Assembly (NCBI GenBank): GCA_903954065.1
Contig: CAJBME010000368.1
Coordinates: forward strand, 1 to 33,938
Direction of reading: 5' to 3'
Length of the DNA: 33,938 nt
Source: an uncultured bacterium
GTDB taxonomy: Bacteria > Verrucomicrobiota > Verrucomicrobiia > Verrucomicrobiales > V1-33
A program made the position numbers and the translations under genes. Each line of letters opens with the position of its first letter. The stretch's first letter is position 1. Positions 14,875-22,855 of this stretch are shown here, piece by piece. The notes under the pieces are model-generated. The model was not told the origin of the DNA and searched no databases. It saw only the letters and a program-made list of their open reading frames with translations.

Positions 14875-16113
14875 ATGGCTGTGCGTGATGTGCAGTGGGA
14901 CAAGTTACGCCGCCTGTTGGCGGTGATATTGCCTGCCAATGAATTTTATGCCCGGCGGCTGCCAAAAAAGTGGCGGCCGCGGAGCTTGGCGGATTTTGCG
15001 GCCCGCTGTCCGTTGTTGACCAAGCATGACTTAGTGGCTGACCGCGAGGGATGTCCGCCGTATGGCACAAATTTGTCGTGGCCGTTGGAGCGCTACACGC
15101 GGTTTTGTCAGACCAGTGGTACCACGGGGCGTCCGCTGCCGTGGCTTGATACTTCTGAAGATTGGGCGGCCATGCTCGGGTGTTGGCGGCGGGTATATGA
15201 GGCGGCTGGGGTGGTTCCTGGCCGGGATCGTGTCTTTTTTGCTTTCACATTTGGTCCATTTTTGGGGTTTTGGACGGCTTTTGAGGCCGCTTTGGGCATG
15301 GGGTTGATGGCCATGCCGGGCGGCGGGCTGTCGAGTACGGCGCGGTTGCAGGCGATGGCGGAGAACCGGGCCACTGTATTGTGCTGCACGCCGACGTATG
15401 CGGTACGGCTGGGCGAAGCTCGGGTCGCTCACCAGATTGAAACGAATATTCGCATGGTTATTGTGGCGGGCGAGCCGGGCGGAAGCATTGCGGCGACCCG
15501 GCAGCGGTTGGCCAGCTTGTGGCCGGGCGCGGTCATTTTTGACCACCATGGGCTGACCGAAGCCGGGCCGGTGACGCATGAAGAGCCTGGGCTACCGGGG
15601 TTTTTACGCATTATCGAAGAATCGTATTTTGCGGAGATCATTGATGTTGAGACCGGCCGCGAAGTTCCGAATGGAGGTCAGGGCGAGCTGGTGTTGACTA
15701 CGCTGGACCGGCTGGGGTGTCCTTTGTTACGCTATCGCACCGGAGATTTTGTCATCAAAGCGCGGGCGGCGGATGGCGGGTTGTTGTTGGCGGGTGGGAT
15801 ATTGAGTCGAACCGACGACATGGTGGTCGTGCGCGGGGTCAATATTTACCCTAGTGCCATTGAGGGAGTGCTGCGGCTTTTTCCGGAAGTGGCAGAGTAT
15901 CAAGTGCGAGAGGAATGGTTGAATGGCATGCTGGAGTTGCGGCTGGTGGTGGAATTCCACCATGAAGCAGATGCTTCCTTGGCCCCCATGCTGGAAAAAA
16001 GCCTGACCGATGCACTGGCGCTGCGCATCCCAGTCGAGGTTTTTCCGCCCGGTAGCCTGCCGCGATTTGAATTCAAGGCCCGCCGGTGGGTCAAGGCGCC
16101 GCTGACGGATTGA
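14875..16113 (+). CDS. Phenylacetate-CoA-ligase-like adenylate-forming enzyme
   Basis: A 412-residue member of the PaaK-like ANL superfamily, which activates a carboxylic acid as acyl-AMP and usually transfers it to CoA. Seen motifs: phosphate loop TSGTTGRP at 80-87, HHGLTEAGPVTHE at 224-236, YRTGD at 287-291, the hinge region GGILSRTDDMVVVRG at 308-321 and the C-terminal lysine K401 in RFEFKARRW. It is a little shorter than canonical PaaK (about 430-440), mainly at the N-terminus. I use the ATG at 14875; an in-frame ATG at 14836 would overlap the upstream gene by 32 nt. Substrate unknown, as no phenylacetate-degradation gene is nearby. It could supply a starter acyl-CoA to a polyketide pathway such as that at 24-31 kb, but the distance makes this speculative. 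Confidence 0.85.
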   Translation: MAVRDVQWDKLRRLLAVILPANEFYARRLPKKWRPRSLADFAARCPLLTKHDLVADREGCPPYGTNLSWPLERYTRFCQTSGTTGRPLPWLDTSEDWAAMLGCWRRVYEAAGVVPGRDRVFFAFTFGPFLGFWTAFEAALGMGLMAMPGGGLSSTARLQAMAENRATVLCCTPTYAVRLGEARVAHQIETNIRMVIVAGEPGGSIAATRQRLASLWPGAVIFDHHGLTEAGPVTHEEPGLPGFLRIIEESYFAEIIDVETGREVPNGGQGELVLTTLDRLGCPLLRYRTGDFVIKARAADGGLLLAGGILSRTDDMVVVRGVNIYPSAIEGVLRLFPEVAEYQVREEWLNGMLELRLVVEFHHEADASLAPMLEKSLTDALALRIPVEVFPPGSLPRFEFKARRWVKAPLTD

Positions 16114-16214
16114 GCAGCAAATGAGCTATGGGCGGCCGGCTGGGCGGCTGGGGGTGATACGCTTTAGGGCGGCCGCTGTTGCGGTTACCGGTCGGCTGGC
16201 CTCGCCGGGTTGTC

Positions 16215-16242
16215 ACCTACCCGTTGATCTGGTCGGGTAGGT
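16215..16242. terminator. Inverted repeat between convergent genes
   Basis: A 9-bp perfect inverted repeat, ACCTACCCG / CGGGTAGGT, with a 10-nt loop, between the ligase gene and pgi. No T-tract follows directly; it lies just 5' of a second hairpin that does have one. Confidence 0.4.
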
Positions 16243-16248
16243 TATTGG

Positions 16249-16280
16249 GTCCCGCCTTCTGGAGGGACTGGTTTATTTTC
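16249..16280 (+). terminator. Likely intrinsic terminator of the ligase operon
   Basis: Stem GTCCCGCC / GGAGGGAC (one mismatch) with a TTCT loop at 16249-16268, followed by TGGTTTATTTTC. The T-rich tail overlaps the stop codon of the convergent pgi gene. It is placed to stop transcription from the 14226-16113 pair. Confidence 0.5.
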
Positions 16281-17877
16281 CCTCTAGGCCGGTGGATGGG
16301 GCCAGCGCGAAGGTGTCGGTGGCGGGGGAGTGGCCCGGGGTGCAGATGATGCTTGGCTGATTGGTGGCCAGGTGGTTGAGGCAATGCCAGACGTCTTCGG
16401 GATCGGCGGCCACGGTGGCGGCCACGGTGGCGGCGGTCTGCGGTTGGGACGAAAGCGCGGCGCGCACCTGACCGAGCAGGGCGAGGAATACGGCTGCGGC
16501 CTTTTTGCCGGCCTCCACGCCGGGTTGATGATAGGCGTTGATGTCGACGAGGCTGGCGTAGAAGCCGACGGCGCGTTCGTAGAGAGCGATCAAGGCGCCG
16601 AGGTGGAAGGCGTCGACGCGTGGAATCGACAAGGTGACCGACTGGCGGCCATTGTCATAAAGGGCGGAGCGCGTGCCGCGGAGAAACCCTTGAAGGTAAT
16701 CGCCCGGAGTGACTCCTGGATCGACTTCCGCCTGCGGAGTGAGGGAGGCTTCCCGGACCTCGATAAAGGTGGCGAAGAAATTGTTCACGCCATCGCGCAG
16801 CTGCTGCACATAGGCGTGCTGGTCGGTTGATCCTTTATTGCCATAGACGGCGATGCCTTGGTTGACTATGGCTCCGTGGCGGTCGTGTTGTTTGCCCAGA
16901 GATTCCATGACGAGTTGCTGGAGGTATTTGCTCATGAGGGCCAAGCGGTCTTTGTACGGGAGGATGACCATGTCTTTGGCACCTTGTCCACCGCCGGCGT
17001 GGTGCCAGGCGAGAGCGAGGAGGAGCGACATGTTTTGTCGGGCTGGGGCCGAGCGAGTGCGTTCGTCGACGGCTGCGGCGCCGGCGAGAAATGCCCGGAT
17101 ATCGCCTCCTTGCAGGGCGAGTGGCACCAGTCCGACTGTGCTCATGACCGAGGTGCGGCCTCCGACCCAGTCCGTCATGGGGAAAATCTTCAGCCATTCG
17201 TGCTCGATGGCGTAGGCTTCCAGTTTGCTGGAAATACCGCCGGCGGCGGTGCCGGTGACGGCCACCGCCTGGCGGGCCATGTCCAAGCCAGCTGCGGCAT
17301 AGGCGGCCTCGGCGGCCAGCATGCCGTTGCGCGTTTCCGGCGTGCCCCCCGATTTGGAAATAACCACCGTCAGAGTGGTGGCCAGATCAGGGCCGATTTC
17401 CGCCAGAATCCGTTGAAACCCTTCGGGATCAGTATTGTCAAAAAAGTGGGTCCGAACCGGGGCCTGCCATTCATCGATGAGGGCGGCGGTCGTTAATTGT
17501 GGTCCGAGGGCGCTGCCGCCGATCCCAATGATCAGGAGGCGAGAAAACGGGCGACCGCTGGGTGCGGCGATGGTGCCGGCATGGACGGCGGCGGCAAAGG
17601 ATTCACTGGCGGCGATGTCCCGTTCGATTTCGGCCTGCAGGGCCGGGGTGGGGGCGAGTGCGGCGGCGCGCAACCAGTAATGGCCGACCATCCGACCTTC
17701 GTCCGGATTGGCAATCGCACCGGCTTCCAGCGCGGCCATTTCATCGAGCGCCTTGGTGCAAAGGGGCGCCATGCGATCAAAAAAGTCAGGATCAAACCCC
17801 ATGCGGCTCACGTCCAGAGAGAGGCCGGTGGTGGTGTCGCGGAGGAAATTTTCTTGAAAGTGTTGCCAGTGGGACAT
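16273..17877 (-). CDS. pgi: Glucose-6-phosphate isomerase
   Basis: A 534-residue cytosolic enzyme interconverting glucose 6-phosphate and fructose 6-phosphate in glycolysis and gluconeogenesis. Motifs: GIGGSALG at 118-125, phosphate-binding SKSGGTPET at 174-182, DWVGGRTSV at 236-244, ESLGK at 325-329 with the likely catalytic glutamate, and STDQHAYVQQLRDG at 350-363 carrying the ring-opening histidine H354. The length fits the family. Near the C-terminus a 12-bp tandem DNA repeat (16406-16429) codes for repeated TVAA units, a small low-complexity insertion. The gene stands alone, convergent with the ligase gene and divergent from the DUF1501 gene. Confidence 0.97.
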   Translation of the reverse strand: MSHWQHFQENFLRDTTTGLSLDVSRMGFDPDFFDRMAPLCTKALDEMAALEAGAIANPDEGRMVGHYWLRAAALAPTPALQAEIERDIAASESFAAAVHAGTIAAPSGRPFSRLLIIGIGGSALGPQLTTAALIDEWQAPVRTHFFDNTDPEGFQRILAEIGPDLATTLTVVISKSGGTPETRNGMLAAEAAYAAAGLDMARQAVAVTGTAAGGISSKLEAYAIEHEWLKIFPMTDWVGGRTSVMSTVGLVPLALQGGDIRAFLAGAAAVDERTRSAPARQNMSLLLALAWHHAGGGQGAKDMVILPYKDRLALMSKYLQQLVMESLGKQHDRHGAIVNQGIAVYGNKGSTDQHAYVQQLRDGVNNFFATFIEVREASLTPQAEVDPGVTPGDYLQGFLRGTRSALYDNGRQSVTLSIPRVDAFHLGALIALYERAVGFYASLVDINAYHQPGVEAGKKAAAVFLALLGQVRAALSSQPQTAATVAATVAADPEDVWHCLNHLATNQPSIICTPGHSPATDTFALAPSTGLEGK

Positions 17878-18029
17878 CGGTGTGGTGGGAACTTCAGCAA
17901 TAATGAAGCCATGGTACGCTGGCTGCCGCCATCAGCCATGGATTTTTGGATATGTCTGGCTGGTGGGGGGGGCGGAGTGGGCGGGGCGTTTGGCGGGCAG
18001 GTTTGGACTGGCGGTTGGGTAGTGGTGGT

Positions 18030-18035
18030 TATAAT
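18030..18035 (+). promoter_or_regulatory. TATAAT box just before the DUF1501 gene
   Basis: A perfect -10 hexamer ending 8 nt before the ATG at 18044, so the transcript would start at or within 1-2 nt of the start codon. A TTGGAC at 18003-18008 is 21 nt away, too far for a standard -35. GGGGA four nt before the ATG is too close to be a good ribosome-binding site. Confidence 0.45.
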
Positions 18036-18043
18036 GGGGAAGT

Positions 18044-19426
18044 ATGACTTCGGGATTTCGTCGATATTCGCGCCGTGCCACGCTTCGTTCGCTGGTGGGC
18101 GGGTCGTTGATGATGCCGGCGATTTTGGCGGAGATGAGTCGTGCGGGGCAGAGTGAGGTGGAGCTTGGGCGTGCGCATTTCCGGCCGCGAGCGAAGCGGG
18201 TGATTTTTCTATTTATGACGGGCGGGGTTTCGCATCTTGATGCGTTTGACCCCAAGCCGCGTCTGGTGGCGGACCATGGTCAGAAAGTGCCGCGCGGGTT
18301 GCCGGGGGCTGGCAAATTTTTGATTGCCCCGAAGCGCGAGTTCCGGCCTGGCGGTCAGGCGGGCACGTTGGTGAGTGATTTATTCCCGCGGATTCGCGAG
18401 TGTATGGACGACATTTGTTTGATTCGTTCGATGACGGCTGATCATGGCAATCATTTTGAGGCCACTCTGCAGATGCATACGGGCAGTTTTAGTTTTGCGC
18501 GTCCGAGTATTGGTTCGTGGGTGAGTTATGGTTTAGGAACTGACAATCAGAACCTGCCGTCATTTGTGGTGTTGGCGCCGCATTTGCCGTATGCGGGCGG
18601 TCAGGTGTGGGGCAATGATTTCCTGCCTGGGGTGCATCAGGGGGTGCGGGTGACGCCGGGGGATGATCCGGTGCCGAACTTGAAGCCGCGGCAGGCGGTG
18701 CCATCGATGCAGGAAATGGAGTTAGATTTGTTGCAGCGGATGAACCGGCGTCATTTGCGGGAGCGTGGAGGGGATGATGCGGCGTTGGCGGCGCGGGTGC
18801 AGTCATTTGAGACGGCATTTGGCATGCAGGCGGAGGCGCCGGAGGCTTTTGATGTGACGCGCGAGTCGGAGGCGACGCATGCGTTGTACGGGCTCGAGCG
18901 CGGGGCTACGACGGGATTTGCCTGGCAGTGTTTGGTGGCCCGGCGACTGGCTGAGCGCGGGGTGCGATTTATTGAATTGATAGATACTGGAGCCAGTCAT
19001 AACTGGGACTCGCATGGTAACATGGGGGAGCATGATGCGCTGGCCCGCAATGTAGATCAACCGATTGCTGGATTGCTGCGCGACTTGAAATCACGCGGAA
19101 TGCTGGATGATACCTTGGTCGTCTGGGCGACCGAATTTGGCCGGACCGCCTACAACGACACCCCTAATCATCAGGGACGAGAGCATCATAAAGAAGTTTT
19201 TTCCTGTTGGATGGCTGGCGGCGGAGTCAAAGGGGGTATGGTCCATGGCGCGAGCGATGACTTTGGATTAACCGTGGCGCAGGATGGAGTGCATGTGCAC
19301 GATTTCCACGCCACCATCCTGCATCTGCTGGGCTTCGATCACGAGAAACTCACCTTTCGTCATGGCGGTCGGGATTACCGGCTGACGGATGTGCATGGTA
19401 AGGTGGTCCAGGCGGTGCTGGCCTGA
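18044..19426 (+). CDS. Tat-exported DUF1501 protein
   Basis: A 460-residue protein of the DUF1501 family, related to the alkaline phosphatase/sulfatase fold. The N-terminus (RRYSRRATLRSLVGGSLM) has a twin-arginine signal close to the SRRxFLK consensus. Typical family blocks: RAKRVIFLFMTGGVSHLDAFDPKP at about 50-73, IRSMTADHGNHFEA, GAYG-like SWVSYGLG, DTGASHNWDSHGNMGEHD near 325-340, VVWATEFGRTAYND, and HVHDFHATILHLLGFDHEKLTF at the C-terminus. In planctomycetes and verrucomicrobia these genes usually follow a DUF1549/DUF1553 cytochrome-like gene; none is adjacent here. The reaction is not known. A hairpin-plus-T-run terminator begins 2 nt after the stop codon. Confidence 0.92.
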   Translation: MTSGFRRYSRRATLRSLVGGSLMMPAILAEMSRAGQSEVELGRAHFRPRAKRVIFLFMTGGVSHLDAFDPKPRLVADHGQKVPRGLPGAGKFLIAPKREFRPGGQAGTLVSDLFPRIRECMDDICLIRSMTADHGNHFEATLQMHTGSFSFARPSIGSWVSYGLGTDNQNLPSFVVLAPHLPYAGGQVWGNDFLPGVHQGVRVTPGDDPVPNLKPRQAVPSMQEMELDLLQRMNRRHLRERGGDDAALAARVQSFETAFGMQAEAPEAFDVTRESEATHALYGLERGATTGFAWQCLVARRLAERGVRFIELIDTGASHNWDSHGNMGEHDALARNVDQPIAGLLRDLKSRGMLDDTLVVWATEFGRTAYNDTPNHQGREHHKEVFSCWMAGGGVKGGMVHGASDDFGLTVAQDGVHVHDFHATILHLLGFDHEKLTFRHGGRDYRLTDVHGKVVQAVLA

Positions 19427-19427
19427 G

Positions 19428-19448
19428 CGTTCCTCCGAACGATTTTTT
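19428..19448 (+). terminator. Intrinsic terminator of the DUF1501 gene (repeat copy B)
   Basis: Stem CGTTC / GAACG with a 4-nt loop, followed by ATTTTTT, immediately after the stop codon. The same sequence is a copy of the CCGAAC-ATTTT repeat seen at 138-156 and 274-294, so here a dispersed repeat provides, or has evolved from, a terminator. Confidence 0.65.
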
Positions 19449-19545
19449 GGCAATCGACCGGGTTCGCTTTTTTGTCGTGTTCCACGCCGCGTAGCTCACG
19501 GGAAATTGGGTATCAAGGTGGCGCCTAGCGGCTGTGAAGAGGGCG

Positions 19546-19569
19546 GCCGACGTGGGCGTCAGCGCTCCC
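19546..19569. repeat. 24-bp dispersed repeat, copy 2, running into trpF
   Basis: Matches 196-219 with two differences. The plus-strand bases TCA at 19559-19561 in the middle of the motif are the trpF stop codon in reverse, so the last codons of trpF come from the repeat. Confidence 0.55.
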
Positions 19570-20251
19570 CGGGGGGGTCGTACGTGGCGGCGGGAGTGGT
19601 GAGGGCGTTGTTGATGAATTGTTGGAGGCGGTCCGGGTCTTTGTGGCCTGGGGCGGTTTCTACGCCGCTGGCGACATCCACGCCGTGGGGGTGGACGCGT
19701 TGGATGGCGGTGGCGACGTTTTCCGGGGTTAGGCCGCCGGCCAACAAAAAGCTGGCCTCGGGATGGCGGGTGACGGCCTCGGCGGCCAGCTGCCAGTCGA
19801 AGGGCTGGCCGCTGCCGGGGTCGGGGCCGTCGAGCAAAAACCGGCGGGTGGGAAACTCATGGAGCGAGGCGATGGAAGACTGATTCCGAACGCGCAGGGC
19901 CTTGATCAAGCGTCCCTGCAGACCGCGAGCGTTCAGAGCCGCGAAAAAGTCAGGGCCTTCACTGCCATGGAGTTGCGCGGTGTGGAATAATTCCTGATCG
20001 AGCGCAGCCATTACCTCGTCCACGGTGGGATTGACGAAAACGGCGACCCTTTCCACGGCTGGTGGCAGCTGGCGGATCCATGCGGCCGATTGGTCGAGAG
20101 GGAGGTAGCGTTTGGATCCTGGGAACAAGATAACGCCGATCATGTGGGCGCCGGCCTGCGCGCTGAGGAGGGCATCGGCGAGCTGGGTTTGCCCGCAGAT
20201 TTTGACGCGCAGGGGATGGATGGGATCGGGCATGGCCTCTAAGGTGGTCAT
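19559..20251 (-). CDS. trpF: Phosphoribosylanthranilate isomerase
   Basis: A 230-residue TIM-barrel enzyme of tryptophan synthesis, turning N-(5-phosphoribosyl)anthranilate into CdRP. The catalytic pair is visible: C19 in VKICGQT and D141 in FLLDGPDPGSGQPFDW. Phosphate-binding motifs AGGLTPENV at 171-179 and GVDVASGVE at 190-198 are intact. The ATG at 20233 (residue 7) is an alternative start. The protein ends in TYDPPGER, whose codons lie in or beside the dispersed repeat at 19546-19569. No other trp gene is in the window; trpF follows a glycosyltransferase gene by 69 nt on the same strand. Confidence 0.95.
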   Translation of the reverse strand: MTTLEAMPDPIHPLRVKICGQTQLADALLSAQAGAHMIGVILFPGSKRYLPLDQSAAWIRQLPPAVERVAVFVNPTVDEVMAALDQELFHTAQLHGSEGPDFFAALNARGLQGRLIKALRVRNQSSIASLHEFPTRRFLLDGPDPGSGQPFDWQLAAEAVTRHPEASFLLAGGLTPENVATAIQRVHPHGVDVASGVETAPGHKDPDRLQQFINNALTTPAATYDPPGER

Positions 20252-20320
20252 GGATGCGGTGTCGTCATGCGGATTTGCGCCGACCGTCCGGGCGGCGGGC
20301 GGCGGCTGGGCTAACCGCGA

Positions 20321-21058
20321 CTAGGCGGACCACAGACGGCGGCGGAGGCGGACGAGGGAAATAAACATTTCGGCGACCGTGCTCGGGCGGATGCGGCTGC
20401 CGGGGCTTTCTACCCAGTCGATGGAGACCGGGTGCAGACGTGTGCCATGGCGCAGCAGGTGGCAGAGGAGTTCGACATCAAAGCAGAACCTGTTTTCCTG
20501 GAGCTGCGGCTGCACGGCACGCCAAGCGGCGGTGGGCACGATTTTGCATCCGCACTGGGTGTCAGGCACGGGCAGGCCGAAGAGCAGGCGAACGATCATC
20601 CGGAACCCGAGGCCGGTGATGAGGCGCACCGGGGTGCGTTGAATGTGGTGTTCGCCCCCGCCGACGCGGACGGCAATGGTGGCGGCGCCAGTCTGAGCGG
20701 GGTCGAGGGCGAGGGCCGCGACTCGGGTGGTTTCGGCGGGTGAAACGGCGCCGTCGGCATCGACGAATCCGACTAATTCCTCGGTAGTGGCCAGGGCCCA
20801 TCCTCCGTAGACGGCGCCGCCCTTACCGCGGTTTTCCTGCTGGCTGGCCAGCGGTCGCAGCAGTGGAAATGACGGGCGGAGGGCGTCGACGATGGCGCGG
20901 AGGCGGGCTTGTTCCTCCGGGCCGGATCCATCGTCGCATACTTGGACGGCGACGGGCAGGGCTGATTCGACGAGAGCGGCGCACAGGCCGGGCAGGAAGC
21001 CGGGCAGGCGTTCGCTTTCGTGAAAGCAGGGGATGACCAGAAGTAATCGCGGGGGCAT
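20321..21058 (-). CDS. Family 2 glycosyltransferase (dolichyl-phosphate-sugar-synthase-like)
   Basis: A 245-residue GT-A enzyme that likely transfers a sugar from a nucleotide sugar to a polyprenyl phosphate. Residues 5-20 (LLLVIPCFHESERLPG) begin the nucleotide-binding fold; CDDGSG is at 41-46, NRGKGGAVYGG at 76-86, and the metal-binding DAD motif at 100-102. QCGCKIV and the ENRFCFDVELL block are typical of DPM1/DPG-synthase-like proteins. There is no C-terminal membrane segment. I use the ATG at 21058, since the open frame upstream to 21466 has no family sequence and overlaps the end of the preceding peptidase gene. It sits 43 nt after that peptidase gene and upstream of trpF. Confidence 0.88.
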   Translation of the reverse strand: MPPRLLLVIPCFHESERLPGFLPGLCAALVESALPVAVQVCDDGSGPEEQARLRAIVDALRPSFPLLRPLASQQENRGKGGAVYGGWALATTEELVGFVDADGAVSPAETTRVAALALDPAQTGAATIAVRVGGGEHHIQRTPVRLITGLGFRMIVRLLFGLPVPDTQCGCKIVPTAAWRAVQPQLQENRFCFDVELLCHLLRHGTRLHPVSIDWVESPGSRIRPSTVAEMFISLVRLRRRLWSA

Positions 21059-21101
21059 GGAGCGGGGGTTCCCCGGGGGCGGGGCGGTGAGGCGGTGGTG
21101 G

Positions 21102-21995
21102 TTAATTCGGTTGCGGGTCGCTTCCTTCGGGTCGCTGGGCCGGCCACGAGAATGTGCGCGAGAGGGTGGTGGGATCTTTGGTGGCGACGTGCGACTGTTC
21201 CTCGGCGGGGCGGTCGGTGAGGCGGCGGTAGCGCCACGGCCGGTCGCCCAGCTCGCGAGCAATGAGGGCCGCCAGTGCGGGGTCGTAAGATTTGAGCTCG
21301 TCCCGGGTATTGATTTCGTTGTGGGAAGCGTCGTTCTGGCGGTTGCAATCGAACCACGATTGCACGCCCTCAGCCCAGTATTCAGCGGCATTGGTGCCGG
21401 CATAAAACCCCTGCCACAATCCCCGAGCCACTGCTTCCTGATAGGTTTTTTCAAGTTCCTTCTCAAAGCCCGGATTGATGGTGGTCAGGCCCATCTGATG
21501 AATGACATGCGCGAATTCGTGGATCAAAATGTTTTCCGTGAAGTAGGGGTCTCCCTTCAGGCTGAGTAAGTTTTCCTCACCGCAGGACACGGCGGGAGCG
21601 TCGTGGGTGGCTCCTAGTCCGCGGGCTCGGCGATTCCAATATTCGGGCGGAGTGAGGTGACGGTGTTCGGGGATGTCGGTGGTGAATTCATCCGGGGCCA
21701 TGATGGCCAGCCGGATTTTGTTGTCTGTGATGGCGCGGGCCAGATCCTCGCGCCCAGCCAACATATGTCGCAGCAGAAAGGCGGCTTCGTGCAGCGCCGC
21801 CGGGGAAACTTTGTCGGATGAGACAATCGGGACCCCCATGGCCTCATGATAGCGCGTGTAAAACGGGTCCAATCCCAGCCGCGTCCGTACCTCCTCGGGT
21901 GGGGGCGACGGCTGTTCAACCGTCGACGGGGGAGCCGCCAGCGAGAACAGGGCCAAGCCGCCGGTCATGGCCGCGAAAGTGAGCGGAAGATTCAT
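21102..21995 (-). CDS. Secreted putative zinc metallopeptidase (HEXXH)
   Basis: A 297-residue protein from the ATG at 21995, chosen because it begins a clear signal peptide (about 1-23, ending LAAP); an in-frame ATG at 22031 adds 12 residues. The zinc motif HEFAHVIH begins at residue 159, and about 45 residues on the helix AAEYWAEGVQSWF (203-215) carries glutamates suited to be the third ligand, as in gluzincins. The N-terminal half has VPIVSSDKVSPAALHEAAFLLRHML and a LAIMAPDE strand. The arrangement recalls anthrax-lethal-factor-like/Pro-Pro-endopeptidase-like secreted peptidases, but I cannot assign a family firmly. Substrate unknown. It is divergent from the phosphoribosyltransferase gene and first in a run with the glycosyltransferase and trpF. 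Confidence 0.75.
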   Translation of the reverse strand: MNLPLTFAAMTGGLALFSLAAPPSTVEQPSPPPEEVRTRLGLDPFYTRYHEAMGVPIVSSDKVSPAALHEAAFLLRHMLAGREDLARAITDNKIRLAIMAPDEFTTDIPEHRHLTPPEYWNRRARGLGATHDAPAVSCGEENLLSLKGDPYFTENILIHEFAHVIHQMGLTTINPGFEKELEKTYQEAVARGLWQGFYAGTNAAEYWAEGVQSWFDCNRQNDASHNEINTRDELKSYDPALAALIARELGDRPWRYRRLTDRPAEEQSHVATKDPTTLSRTFSWPAQRPEGSDPQPN

Positions 21996-22132
21996 GGTTA
22001 TGACCATGTGACGGATGGCAGATCCAAGCAAGGCGTTGAGTGCATGATTCGATCCGCAGGGGAAGGAACCAACGAGGAGGGGATCTCCTGAGGGAGGTCA
22101 GGGGGCGGCTTTCGTTGCCGATTGTTTCACGT

Positions 22133-22855
22133 ATGCTGACGGACATGAGCACGACGCATCGATTCAAGGACCGCGTGCAGGCCGGATGTATTCTGGCGGG
22201 GGCGCTCGGCCGCTATACGCGGCGTCAGGATGTGGTGGTGCTGGCTTTACCGAGGGGCGGGGTGCCGGTGGCCTTTGAAATTGCGCGGGAGCTTCATCTG
22301 CCGCTGGACGTATTGGTGGTCCGCAAGTTGGGGGTGCCTGGATGGGAGGAGCTGGCCATGGGGGCCATTGCCAGTGGGGGCGTGCAGGTGATCAACCGTT
22401 CGGTGGTGCAGGCTGAGGCCATCACCGAAGCCATGATTGAGCAGGTGGCGGCCCGAGAAAGGAAAGTGCTGGAACGCCGGGAGTTAGGGTATCGAGGTCA
22501 TGCGGGTGCGCCTCGGATGGCTGGTCAAACAGTCATTTTGGTGGATGACGGAGTGGCAACCGGCGCCACGATGGAGGCGGCCGTCAAAGCCCTGCGCCGC
22601 CAACAGGTTGCGCACGTGTGTCTCGCTGTGCCCGTGGCGTCTCGCGAGGCTCACGCACAGCTCAAGCCGCTGGTCGACGATTGGGTGTCGCTCATGATGC
22701 CGGAGGGGTTTCGAGCGGTGGGTGAATGGTATGACGAGTTTCCGCAAGTCACTGATGCTGAAGTGACAGAATTGCTGACGGCGGCTCGCGGATTTGTTGA
22801 GGGAAGAAGAGCTGAGGGGTTAGGGAGTGGGTTGGATGAGGAGCTGCCACGATGA
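22133..22855 (+). CDS. Phosphoribosyltransferase-family protein
   Basis: A 240-residue type I PRTase-fold protein (ATG 22133; the ATG at 22145 is equally possible). The PRPP-binding signature VILVDDGVATGATM is at 134-147. The N-terminal block VVLALPRGGVPVAFEIARELHLPLDVLVVRKLG at 36-66 is typical of a widespread group of orphan PRTases that are sometimes fused to dienelactone-hydrolase-like domains. The base or partner it uses is not known, and no purine or pyrimidine salvage gene is adjacent. Its last 36 nt overlap the 3' end of the convergent cupin-like gene. Confidence 0.88.
   Translation: MLTDMSTTHRFKDRVQAGCILAGALGRYTRRQDVVVLALPRGGVPVAFEIARELHLPLDVLVVRKLGVPGWEELAMGAIASGGVQVINRSVVQAEAITEAMIEQVAARERKVLERRELGYRGHAGAPRMAGQTVILVDDGVATGATMEAAVKALRRQQVAHVCLAVPVASREAHAQLKPLVDDWVSLMMPEGFRAVGEWYDEFPQVTDAEVTELLTAARGFVEGRRAEGLGSGLDEELPR

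Noticed and set aside
16406..16429. 12-bp tandem repeat as a mobile or CRISPR-like element
   Set aside because: It is a two-unit in-frame repeat inside pgi that codes for TVAA-TVAA, a simple coding slippage.
21059..21466. Possible 136-residue N-terminal extension of the glycosyltransferase
   Set aside because: Basic, Pro/Thr-rich shadow of the peptidase gene; the GT fold begins right at the ATG at 21058.
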